Shown here piece by piece: positions 47,401 to 58,000 of a stretch of 64,000 nt of DNA (the first letter of the stretch is position 1; the number at the start of each line of letters is the position of its first letter). The stretch lies in NCBI GenBank assembly GCA_021613535.1, contig CP075497.1:10664001-10728000 (forward strand). Direction: 5' to 3'. The notes below the pieces were generated by a model. The model had not been told where the DNA came from, did not search any database, and was given only the letters and a program-made list of their open reading frames with translations. A program made the translations under genes and the position numbers. Source of the stretch: Adineta vaga. Lineage: Eukaryota > Rotifera.

Positions 47401-50304
47401 AAACCAATTCGTACGATTTTGTAAACGTCGTTCAGTAGCTATGGCTAAGCAAACAAGTAAATTGCCGATAATACCAATAATCGAAAAAAACAAAAGAAAC
47501 AAAGCTGGCCAATAATAAGTATTGATTATTATTGAATTCGAATGTTGTTGAACTGCTGACTCAATAAGGTCACTATCATCAATGAGATTAACAAGAGTTG
47601 CGTCCTCGTCGACGTCGAACGAGACATTTGCGTACATCAAAAGTCATTCGTATTTCAAAGAGTTTGTCTGCCTTGTCTCTTGATTGCGTTGCACTGAAAA
47701 GAATAGATGATAGGAAAATTCTTAAGACATTGGAACAAAAAAAAGGAGAGAAAGAGAAGAAGAGAATGTACTGTTTTTCTTACTGTGTTATCGTTTTTCT
47801 TTCTTCTCTGATAGGAAAATGAAGGAGAGAAAGAAACAGTAAAAAAAAGGGTTTTCTTGGTCTTATCATGGAAAGATCGTATTTTCTCTCTTCATTTATC
47901 GTCATTTCTAATAGCTAAGCATATACAAACTCTTCGATTGAAGTGCTCAGTGGTTTCTTCCACTTGTATCTTCATATAAATAAAGCTATTTACAAACGTC
48001 ACTCTTATTTTGATAACTATCGTCCGAAGAGATGAATAGAATGGACTAATAGACATTACTAGCATGTTATGTGGGTGTTTCTGTCAACAGTAAAGATTGG
48101 CATCTAAAGAAGAATAGAATATGAGAGAAACAACAGTTATTGATCAATGAAAAGAAATATTGGTTACAATAGTAGTTACGTTGATTTGTAGTCTTCTCAA
48201 CTTACTTATATTTTTTTTCTCAATGTAATTTAGACATCACGAGAAGATAAGATTTGAGAGCACATGTATATACTATTTTGCTTTTAAATTAATGAAGCAT
48301 CTGATAGACGAAAAATTTAACAAAAAAAACAAGAAAAGCTGTCAGCTATAAAGAATTCATATTAATCGTGAATCTCAATAAAAATTGAAATGACATATTC
48401 TCTTAAAAGGTTTCCTCCTCACAGAAACTAAAAGAATAGAATATAATATCTGACTATAAAATTCAATCAATAAAACGAACAAAAAAAATGTTTATCTACT
48501 TGAAAAAGAGCAAGTAATTTCTTTCTTTGATTGCTTCTTAGCGTCTGTTATATATATCACCATTATTTTTTTGCTTCTCAGTTCTATTCGTTGACACATT
48601 TGATATTTTTTCACAAAAAATTAAAAGTGAAAATATAATTTTTTTCCTATCCATTTTCATTATCAATTAACACAATCAATTTGATTACTATTTTACTTAA
48701 TAATATCTTTGATTCGTGTATGTATGTTGAAAGAAAATAGAACGACTACTCGATTTATTTCACTCGTTAGGGCGTGATATAACGTTGTGACATATATTTA
48801 TTTGTTATTGCGTGATAGTAATCGTGTCTAAAAATATTTAATTGTATTTAGAACACCCGAACAATTTCCTTCAGTTGTAACTCTACTAGCTGAATCATAC
48901 AATCCTCATGTACGCTGTGGAGCAGCTATGGCACTTGGTTTAGCATGTGCTGGTACCGGCAATCGAGTAAATATATCAATGGTATTCTTCTTATTCAATC
49001 ATCGTTTGAAAATGTTTAGGAAGCGATAGCAGTTCTTGAACCAATGTTAAACGATGCAGTGAATTATGTTCGACAAGGTGTTTTAATAGCATCAGCACTT
49101 ATCTGTATACAACATACAGAAGCAACATGTCCAAAAGTACGTTGTAAATCTTTGAATAAATACATCCGAATTTATGATAATTATCTTTAGGTGAAAATGT
49201 TTCGTGAACATTATATGAAAGTAATTAGTGATAAACATGATGATGTGATGGCTAAATTTGGTGCGATCTTAGCACATGGAATTCTTGATGCAGGTTTGTA
49301 AAAGAGAATTCTTTTTTAGAATTTATTTATTCTTGTTTTTAGGTGGTCGAAATGTAACAGTATCATTATTAACACGTACTGGTCAAACTGATACGATGTC
49401 TGTTGTTGGTTTACTTGTTTTTACTCAATTTTGGTACTGGTTTCCATTGAGTTTATTTCTTTCTTTGGGATTTTCACCAACATGTTTAGTAACATTAAAT
49501 CAAGATCTTAAGGTAAAATCTTTTTGTTTTGTCTTTCATAAGAAAAATGTTTCTTTTAGATGCCGAATGTGGATTATGTATCAAATGCACCACCCTCGGT
49601 ATTTGCTTATCCACCTGCACTTGTGGATAAAAAAGAAGAAAAGAAAGAAAAAGTTGAAACAGCTGTTTTATCCATTACAGCTAAACAAAAGAAACGTGAT
49701 TTGGAAAAGAAAGGTGACAAATCGGATGAAACTACTGCAATGGAAACGGTAAATTTTTTGATTATCTATACATAAAATATCTAATCGATGTATCTGTATG
49801 TAGGAGTCTGATGCACAAAAAGCAACAACTACTAATGCGACGACGACTACTACTACTGCTACTACTACTGCCGATGATGAGAAAGATAAAGCAGCGACAA
49901 CAACAGGAGACAAGAAAGAAGAAGCAACTATCAAGAAGGAAAAAGAACCAGATACAGAAATACTTCATAATCCAACACGAGTGGTCAAAGCTCAAGTACA
50001 TATATATATATAATGATATTTAATCAAATTAATTTTTTTATCTCTTTTAGCAACGTTTAATTTCATTACCAAAAGGTTTACGATATCAACCAATTAAAGA
50101 TATTACGCATGGTGGAATTATTCTTATTAAAGATACACAAACGAATGAACCAGAAACATTAGTTGAATTAGCAAAAGGTAAATATCAAATAAATAATGCT
50201 TTTATATCACATGAAACATCTTTGTTTTAGCTGGTGGACCAACAAAAGAAGAAGATTTACCAGAACCATCACCACCTGAACCATTCGAATATCGAGATGA
50301 ATAA
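41498..50304 (+). CDS. PSMD1: PSMD1/RPN2, 26S proteasome regulatory particle base subunit
   Basis: Twenty-one exons: 41498-41522, 41580-41697, 41753-41922, 41973-42115, 42169-42231, 42287-42430, 42488-42708, 42772-42898, 42953-43090, 43148-43495, 43560-43748, 43813-44028, 44094-44158, then 48852-48966, 49020-49136, 49191-49293, 49343-49512, 49560-49748, 49804-49995, 50051-50177 and 50231-50304. Phases agree throughout; about 1017 residues versus 953 in human. It matches along the whole length: GGILSLLDE near the start, PC repeats such as [13 protein letters not shown] and [12 protein letters not shown], the block [29 protein letters not shown], and the C-terminus [10 protein letters not shown]2 is the toroidal scaffold of the 19S base that docks RPN13. 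Oddities are a Thr/Ala/Lys-rich insert near the C-terminus (49804-49990) and one 4693-nt intron that hosts a receptor gene. Confidence 0.95.
44159..48851 (+). other. 4.7-kb PSMD1 intron hosting an antisense GPCR gene
   Basis: The intron starts gtaagt after MFR and ends ttgtatttag before TPEQFPSVV; the split codon CG|A is restored. Other PSMD1 introns are about 46-65 nt. The intron contains the receptor gene at 45809-47637 on the other strand; the flanks on each side (44159-45808 and 47638-48851) show no other exon. Confidence 0.85.
45809..47637 (-). CDS. class A GPCR, 5-HT2-like aminergic receptor, nested in PSMD1 intron
   Basis: Two exons on the minus strand, 47637-47325 and 47253-45809, with a phase-1 join; about 585 residues and seven TMs. 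Visible class A landmarks: GNLLVCLA (N59, TM1), SLALADM (D87, TM2), a TM3 with C114 and the amine-binding Asp D121 in [20 protein letters not shown] at the end of TM3 (D138-R139-Y140), [21 protein letters not shown] (TM5), [20 protein letters not shown] (TM6) and [16 protein letters not shown] (TM7, NPxxY). The SLDV/STASIMH and KVLGIVF/INPLVYTLFN likeness points to the 5-HT2 branch. The third intracellular loop is very long (about 200 residues) with a Cys/His-rich patch. The ligand is presumed serotonin or a related monoamine but not proven. Its promoter must lie inside the PSMD1 intron. Confidence 0.85.
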
Positions 50305-50779
50305 ATTTATTTCATAAATTAGACAAGATAAACCTAATAAATATCTGTCGTTCAACCTTCTTTCTTTATTTCTTATCAATATAATACAACGTTTTCTTTT
50401 TCGTGCATCCTTCTATTATGTTCTTCTTCTTCTTGGCCTATCCGTTTTTCTTCTCTATCTCTCTCTTTTTTTTTTATTATATTGTCATTATGGCTGCTAA
50501 GCAACAAAAAATAAAACAAGCATATGAAAAACAAAAACCATTTTCAACGATTCCATCTGTTGAATACTAACTCCATCTTGGAAAATTCTTTTGCCAACAC
50601 CCTCATGTACAAATAGAAAATAAAGGAAGAAAAAGAACGGAGAAAAGAAAAAGAAAGTGACGTGTTTTTACCAAGTTTCTTCTTTTTAAATAAATAATCG
50701 TCTCGATGCAATCGTTTAATGTCTATCTGTCGTATTTCAGATTGTCTTTTTCGATATTGACAAGAGGTAATCAAACGAC
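50305..50779 (+). promoter_or_regulatory. spacer between PSMD1 and the RING gene, with polyadenylation signal
   Basis: AATAAA occurs at 50336-50341, 32 nt after the PSMD1 stop, and is its likely polyadenylation signal. An acceptor-like site (tcgtatttcag) ends at 50740, 39 nt before the next ATG. Confidence 0.5.
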
Positions 50780-52067
50780 ATGGCCACACCACCAACTCTT
50801 GATCTGGTAGACTTTACTTGTAGTATTTGTAAGTGCGATTTGAGAATAGAAAAACAAAATAGGAGCATGTTTTATCCAGAAAAAAATTCCTTTTTTCCAA
50901 CATAGATTACTTTTCGATACAATGTGGTTCCATAATGTTTTTTTCGTAAAATATAAATCAGTAATAATGATAATGTTCCTGAATACAAGTATACATTTGT
51001 TTTATAAAACTACTGTCTACTCATAAAAAGAGGCCACGTGAGACATATAAACATGACAATAACAATGGAAGTTTTATGAACATTCTAAACCATATAAAGA
51101 TTAATAAACATATTTTAGTATCATACTTCTACGCGAAAGTTTAAACTAATTTCTGAATATGAAAATTGAATTCTTTTTCTAGGTCGTGAAATATTTGAAA
51201 ATCCCGTGAGTCTTTCCTGTTCACATAATTATTGTCGACGATGTCTAGATGGTTTGAAGAAATCATCTTCATCATCAACAACAGATCTAACAACAATACC
51301 GAAATCTGAACCTTCACCAAAGACAGCAACTTTAATTTATAAACCAAAATTACATGAAGCTGATGCTTGTTTTATATGTGCGATTTGTCGAACAGAAGTC
51401 TTTGGTTATTATGACTGTCGAGATTTAGAAGCTGATTTGAAAACACTTGAAGCACCATGTTCAATTTGTGATAGATCATTAGTATTATGTGAGTTAAGAC
51501 GACATTCGGAGAAATGTAAACCAAAGAAGAAAGTAGACGTTAATGATCTCAAGAATATTTTAACTCCTAATTTCTTAAAACAATTGTCTGAACCACAAAC
51601 GCAAGCATTAGAAAAAGCACGAGCGGGAGAAAATCGTTCAACATTTCAATGTCCTTATTGTCCAAGAGCGAAGTATAATCAAATTGTTTTGATTTATTTT
51701 TCTATTCATTCTGTGTCTTTTCTTTTGTAGTTTCACCATAGAACATTTATGCAGACATATAGAAAAATATCATTTAGAAGATAATCCACGTCGTGTTTGG
51801 TAAATAAGAATTGAATAAATCAATTGAATATTTCTCTTCATTTATAGTCCAATTTGTGCAGCAATGCCATGGGGTAATAAACATCAGAAATCGTCAAATG
51901 TTTATGAACATATAATTGATCGCCATCGATTTGATTATTGTAAATATAATTTTAATATTTTCAATTTAATTTTAATCCGATTCTTTTTAGCTACCTATGT
52001 CAATTATGAACAAGATGAAGAAGCAATGTTAGCTGAAGCTGTTCAAAAATCAATGTTATATCATTGA
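50780..52067 (+). CDS. RING-type E3 ubiquitin ligase, RNF114/125/138/166 family
   Basis: Five exons, 50780-50828, 51183-51672, 51731-51799, 51848-51939 and 51991-52067, join in phase to give about 258 residues (family members are about 230-245). An N-terminal RING finger is seen as C14-x2-C17, then C29-x-H31-x2-C34-x2-C37, completed by a later CAIC pair after a Ser/Lys-rich insertion. A central zinc-binding segment (CSICDRSLVLCELRRHSEKC) is the C2HC finger typical of this group. Two further zinc-finger-like segments follow: CPYC with HLCRHIEKYH, and CPICAAMPWG with a downstream HIIDRH. The C-terminus (DEEAMLAEAVQKSM) is a ubiquitin-interacting motif. These ligases act in innate immune, NF-kB or DNA-repair signalling in vertebrates. 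The insertion between the RING Cys pairs is unusual. Which orthologue it is cannot be told by eye. Confidence 0.8.
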
Positions 52068-52343
52068 AGACAAAAACATATCTATGTGTGTTAGTGTTTC
52101 TGATGTAGATTATGAATTGAAAGTGATAACAAATTAAATAATTTTTTATGTGATATTTTATTCTTGAGTTTCATTTTCTGAATGAATTCGTTTATTTTAT
52201 TTTTTTTTCTTCTCTAATTACAATCGATTTGTTTTAAACATTCTATTATAAATTCATATATTATAGATAGTAATTAAGAATCGAACAAAGAGTTTTTTTT
52301 TTCTAAAGAAAAGAAGGAGAACTTCTTCAGTTTTCATTATCAT

Positions 52344-53358
52344 ATGCATGTTACAAATCCAGAGGTGAAGCGAAAACTTCGAACATGGGAATCTATAATC
52401 AGTGGATCATTAGCAGCTACTGGTGCGGTTTTCTTTTCAAATATGCCTGAAACGATTAAAACACGAATGCAACTTGATGGTGAAGCATCGAAACGTGAAG
52501 GTTTAGGTCGACCGAAACAATACAATAATACATGGGATGCTTATAAAAAAATTGTTCGACAAGAAGGTTTTAAAGCACTTCAAGCTGGTCTTGGTCCAGC
52601 TATAGGAATTCAGATAATCATGAATGGATTGCGTTTAGGTCTTTTTGAACCCATTCAAAGACATATTCGTGATATAACTAAATGTCGTGATCACAATGTT
52701 CTCAATAAACTTACTTCAGGTGCGATATCGGGAGCAATCGGTGTTATAGCAAGTTCACCACTGTAAATAAATGTTCAACTTTTTCTGTTTCTTCGTTATT
52801 CTAGTTTGTTAGCATTCTAGTTATCTAGCAAAAAATCGTCTACAAGCTCAATCATCGTTTTTTCATGCTGCTGAACAACATCATTATAAAAATACTCGTG
52901 ATTGTTTAACACGAATCTATCAACAAAATGGTTTTTTTGGTTTATTTCATGGTGTGAGTGCTGGTTTACCACGTGTTATTGTGGCTTCAGCAACTCAATT
53001 GACTACTTATGATAAAACAAAACTATTCGCAATAGAAAAATTAAATCTACGCGATGGTTTTCCAGCTCATCTTTTTGCTAGTTTTATCTCCTCACTGTTT
53101 ACTGTCACTATAATGAATCCATTTGATGTTATTGCTACACGTATATATCAATCAAGTGGACGACAAACAGTTTATAATGGTGTATTTCATTGTTTTAAAA
53201 AAACCGTTCATGATGAAGGATGGTTTGCATTACAAAAAGGATGGTTGGCACTTTATTTACGATTAGGTCCGCATACAATTTTAACTTTTATTTTTTTGGA
53301 GAAAATTCGGTCCTGGATATTGAGAATGAAATCTCGTGAACAAAAAATCTCAAAATAA
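52344..53358 (+). CDS. mitochondrial carrier, SLC25A34/35 (Oac1) type
   Basis: Two exons, 52344-52762 and 52821-53358, give about 318 residues. Three carrier repeats are visible through their signature motifs: PETIKTRMQ in the first, SPLYLAKNRLQAQ in the second and NPFDVIATRIYQ in the third. A Tyr replacing the acidic residue in the second, and NPFDV(I/V)xTR in the third, are features shared by SLC25A34, SLC25A35 and yeast Oac1. The protein should sit in the inner mitochondrial membrane and carry a dicarboxylate-like substrate, but the substrate of the animal members is not settled. An acceptor-like site (cttcttcag) ends at 52330, 13 nt before the ATG. The gene ends about 100 nt from the convergent MPPED-like gene. 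Confidence 0.82.
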
Positions 53359-53459
53359 TTCCATTTTTGTGTCATTATTAAGCTAGTAAAGGAATAATTT
53401 TATATCATTCTAGATTAGTTTCAATACACCTCGTTCTCTTTATTTGTTTATTCGTTTAT

Positions 53460-54434
53460 TTAATAAAAATAATCGATTATGACAGGTTGATTAAATGTTC
53501 TTCCTTGATGAATAGCTAGATTAACAAATAAAATATCATTTGATGCAACTTTTGTCAGATCACCTTCTAAAAGTTGATTATCTTCACTTTTATATAGGCT
53601 AGCTCCAAAACATGAATGCATGTGGCCAAATAGATGAACACGTGGTCGAACACGTGTTACGATTTCATCCAGTAAAGCAGGACAACCTAATAGATCTCTA
53701 GTTGATTCATTATAATCTCGAATACTATAAGGTGGTCCATGTGTAAGAAGAAGATCAATATCTTCAGGGATTTTTGACCATTTATCATTGCGGATACGTT
53801 TCGAATCATAACCAAATGCTTCAGCTTGATAAAAACAACCACGTTTTGGACGCCATGGACTACCATATATTCGTACACCTTCGATATCAATTAATTGATC
53901 TTGAAGATATGTTATATTGCTCAAGAATTTTTGACTTTCTTCAGGCTGTTGAGGATTCAGACATGTACAATGATTTCCACTAACGAAAAGTTTGTATTTA
54001 TGAGGCAATTTACCAACAAATTCATTGAATATTCTCAAATCACGAGCACTTGTTCGATGTTTAACTGCATCACCACAATGTACAAAAACATCACCATTCG
54101 GTATGGAAATTTTACCGATTTCATTATGAGTATCTGACATACAAACAAAACGTAAATGTTTCAAATCTGTTCTATTTCTTGAATGAAAATCACGATAGAT
54201 AATAAATGGATTCTCTTCAGTTCCTAATCCAGTTTTCTCAACCAAATCAAGTGAAAGAATTTGTTCATGTTTTTCATTCTCCGGTACATGAGTTAAATGA
54301 TGAACAGTTGCTGATGGATGGTTTTTTACACGTGGTACATGACACCTTTAAGATAGAGAATTAGTTTATGTTTTTCAATGATTATTACTATTTACTTACC
54401 AACAACACCAACTATACGACGATGGTTTAAACAT
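53460..54434 (-). CDS. MPPED1/2-type metallophosphoesterase
   Basis: Two exons on the minus strand, 54434-54400 (35 nt) and 54345-53460, give about 306 residues. The calcineurin-like phosphoesterase metal motifs are in order: D83-x-H85 (MSDTHN), G103-D104 (HCGD), G135-N136-H137 (SGNHC), H214 (THGPP) and G-H253-M-H255. The surrounding blocks IYGSPWRP, THGPPYSIRDY and the end NQPVIIDY place it in the MPPED1/MPPED2 (239AB) family. Mammalian members carry substitutions at the first His and in the GHxH motif, with low activity; here both His residues are present. The usual GNHE is GNHC here. The first exon is supported by a clean phase-2 join. Substrate in vivo is unknown; family members hydrolyse cyclic nucleotides in vitro. 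Confidence 0.85.
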
Positions 54435-55060
54435 TTGAAGTCAAAAAAGAAGTAAAAATGCAAAGACAGTGAGTATTAGCCTCAGTTATAAAATAAAATA
54501 ACTCGTTATTTGTCGACGTAGCCTGTGAAATTGCAGAATTGCACCATCACTGTTATTTTCTTAACTTGTCAATCGAATGAATCATACGCTTAGTCATAGT
54601 ATTTATCTACTGTCTCATTCTTCGACAATGAAACATTCAGTGAAAATCGAGTATTTTCAGAAGGAATAAAAACACACAAAACACTATTATTCATTATGAT
54701 TCAATCAATAGTTAGATTAATTTATGCATTCATAGGTGTATTCATATCATAAAATACAAAGACTATGTTCAATAAACATCGACAAAAAAAATCATGAAAA
54801 GAAAAGTGAATAATAAACTACATACAAAAATGAATGATATCTTTCTTTTATTCGCTAAGTTTCTCTATTCCAAAATCGTCGTCTCGAATTCATCCTGTAC
54901 AGACATATATGTTGTAAATAACAAGAATAAAAAGACAGGATAATCAATAGAAGTATTTCTTTTGTCTATATTATATTACACTGAATGAAAGTAAGAGACA
55001 AAGAAAAAAGAAATCATGCGCGGATACATGATTGAAAAAAGAAACCAGGATCCTAGAAAG
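54435..55060. other. spacer between MPPED-like gene start and SIN3 end
   Basis: AT-rich, no coding exon seen. Both flanking genes are on the minus strand, so this holds the MPPED-like promoter side and SIN3 transcription would end just to its right. Confidence 0.4.
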
Positions 55061-58000
55061 TTATTTTTCTGTATCCACAATACGATATTGTTTATAAGGA
55101 TGATAGGGTGGTTGAAGGAGAGCTTTCTCATCATTTGAAACAGCAGATTGAACAGTAAAATCTTGTTGTTCATTATTATTGAATCGATGTGTTTGACACC
55201 AAAGATCATTAAGTGAATCATCATCAGATACATGTTTCGATGACCAATCTTGATAGAATTTTGTAAAACGATTGTATTGTTCGAGAGTTAGTTGTTTATG
55301 ATTCTAAAAATAAAGAGACAATCAAAGATAAAATTCATAATGAAAGTTAAATATACTTGTTTTGTTGAACGAAATGAACCACGTTTATAGAAAAAGAAAC
55401 CAGCACGATGAAAAGGTTTTCGTTTCAATGTTTTACTATCAATACGACAATAATCATTATTAATTGTGATTACTTCTGGTGTTGATTGATCATTCGGTAT
55501 ACGAAGATTTCGATGTAAAAATCGAGGTTTCTTTCGTAATCTTGTTCTTAAACGTACTGCCATTGTTTCATCAAGATCACCTTCATTTCCATGTAAATAT
55601 GCTTCAGTATAAAGTGTACCATTTTCAGTTATACGTTCTTCACCTTCATCTTCAGAGGACTCAAAAACAATCAATGAAGTTGTTATTCGACGTTCGTTTT
55701 TAAACTAAAAAGATCATATGAATAAAATTCAATTGAAAATTCTTATTCACATACCGAACAAATACGAAACAATCGATTACCATCTGCATACGATTCCATT
55801 TCATGTTGATAAGCAGCTTCTACATTTTGTTGCGCTGTTGAATAGAGATTATCGACTAAACCAACAGTACTATTATTACTTGTATATAAACGCATAATTG
55901 CATCAGATGATTCATCAGTAACAATAGCTTGTAACTAAACGAATAAAATAATCGAACTTTTTCCTTTTTTTTCTCTATCAATGTTTAACATACTTGTCGA
56001 ACACAATTATGAATAATTTTATCCGTTGTAAAAGCAATATATGCATGAATACCGAACATTTCACGTAGAGAATCTTCGTAAGATATACTATCCATACTTC
56101 CATCAAGTAAATTTCGAATCATGTCAAGAAATACAGAATAATATTCTTCAACTGGTATATTTGCTAGTTGAAAGAAAGAATTCAAATTTCATTTCAATAA
56201 ACGACTAAAAACTAAACTTACGACGATTCGATAAACGAAGTGTTGAAGGAATTGATGATGTTTGTCGATTACGTTGTGAACTATTTTCTTGTTCAATTAA
56301 ACGTAATGATTGTTGAAACATTTTCAATAATCTTTCACATAGTAATTGATGAAGTCGAAAGAAATAATAATAATTATCATTGACAAAAAACAAATGAAAC
56401 ATATCGTCCTAATCAAATACAAAATAAAATATTTATATCGAGAAGAATTTGATGATAGATCTTACTAGTTTTTGATATTCTTGTGCAAGTTGTCGCGGTT
56501 TAGTTGTCGAAGGTTCAGCATTTCGTCGTCGATTTGTATCTGTATGACGTGTTGGTCGAGCTTTTCTATCACGTTTTGTGCTATTTTCATTCTCATCATC
56601 ATCATCATCTAATTTAGTCAAATTACATGGAAATAAAGAATTGAAACTATTCTTAAGAAGAATATTTACCTTCTTCATCATCACTTAATTCTCCACGTGG
56701 TGTAAAAAGAAAATCGGGTAAGAATTGATACATGATTTTTTTAATATTTTGTTTATCTTCTTTAGCAAATGTTGTTTGTCGTTTAACAAGAAAGATAATT
56801 AACGATGCAGCATCATCAAGTATCGAAAGATCTTCATAACGAAATATTAAATGTGGTTGATTATTATTTAAAGTCAATTGTTGATCACGCTAGATGACAA
56901 GAACAAAAGAGACAAAATGAATGATTATGCCTTAACTTTATGTTTTCTTTACTTCTTCTTTAATATTCTCAATTTCACTTAATAAATGTCGATTTCGAAT
57001 AATTCTTCCATCGGAATTTTTACAAATATTACTCATATAATCTAATGATTTGAGATAATATTTTTCACTTTGTTCTTTCCAAAATCGTTCAAAATTTTTC
57101 TTTGATTCACGCCATTCTTCATCTTTAGATTTCAATCTAAATGAAATCAAAATTATTTTCTATTTCATTTGTTTTCTTAACAAACCGTTTTAAAACAATT
57201 GGAACAGCAACACGTGGATTTCGTTTTAAACCATCAATAATTTCATTAGCACGTTCACCATATATTCGTTGAACAGCTTGCCGTTGTGTAAAAACGGATT
57301 GTCCACCTAATTGATCATCTAATTGAAAATTAGTCATTTGTTCAGATGTTAACGTATTCATATGTGATTGAACACTTTCTAATGCTCGTATTGCACTTAA
57401 ATTGACTTCCATAACAATATCAAGTTCAAAACGTTCATCTTCGATTTTATACATATGCTCTTCATAGACACTTTTTTTTGCAGCTACAGACGATGATTCA
57501 TCAGTAAACGTTGGAAATAAGACACAATGATCATTGAGAACTTCTTTACATAATTGTGTACGACCAGCACATGGTGGTGGAAGATAAGAACGTGGAACAG
57601 AACGATAACTTGTACCATATTGTGAGCATGAACCATAATCTAAAAAGAATTAGAGACTTAGAATTATTTTATTATCATTTGAACGACAATCTAATATGAT
57701 AGTATATCTACTTATTCTTCAGAGCAATACTTATTGAAAGAGATATATATTTTCTTACCTATACTAATCATACTATCAGCATCATTTTGATCGTAGATAC
57801 TTTTTGGAATAATAACTTCACCTGGTTCTCGTAAGTTAATTAATTCTTGAAATGTTTTCAATAATTCTGGCACATGACTAAAATAAAATGTTTGTACAAT
57901 TGTTGTCGTGTTGTTTTTTTCTTCAAATACAAATCTTTTACCTTAAATAAGATTGAATAAGTTCAAATAATTCAATACGAGTTATGATTCGTTTTGTATA

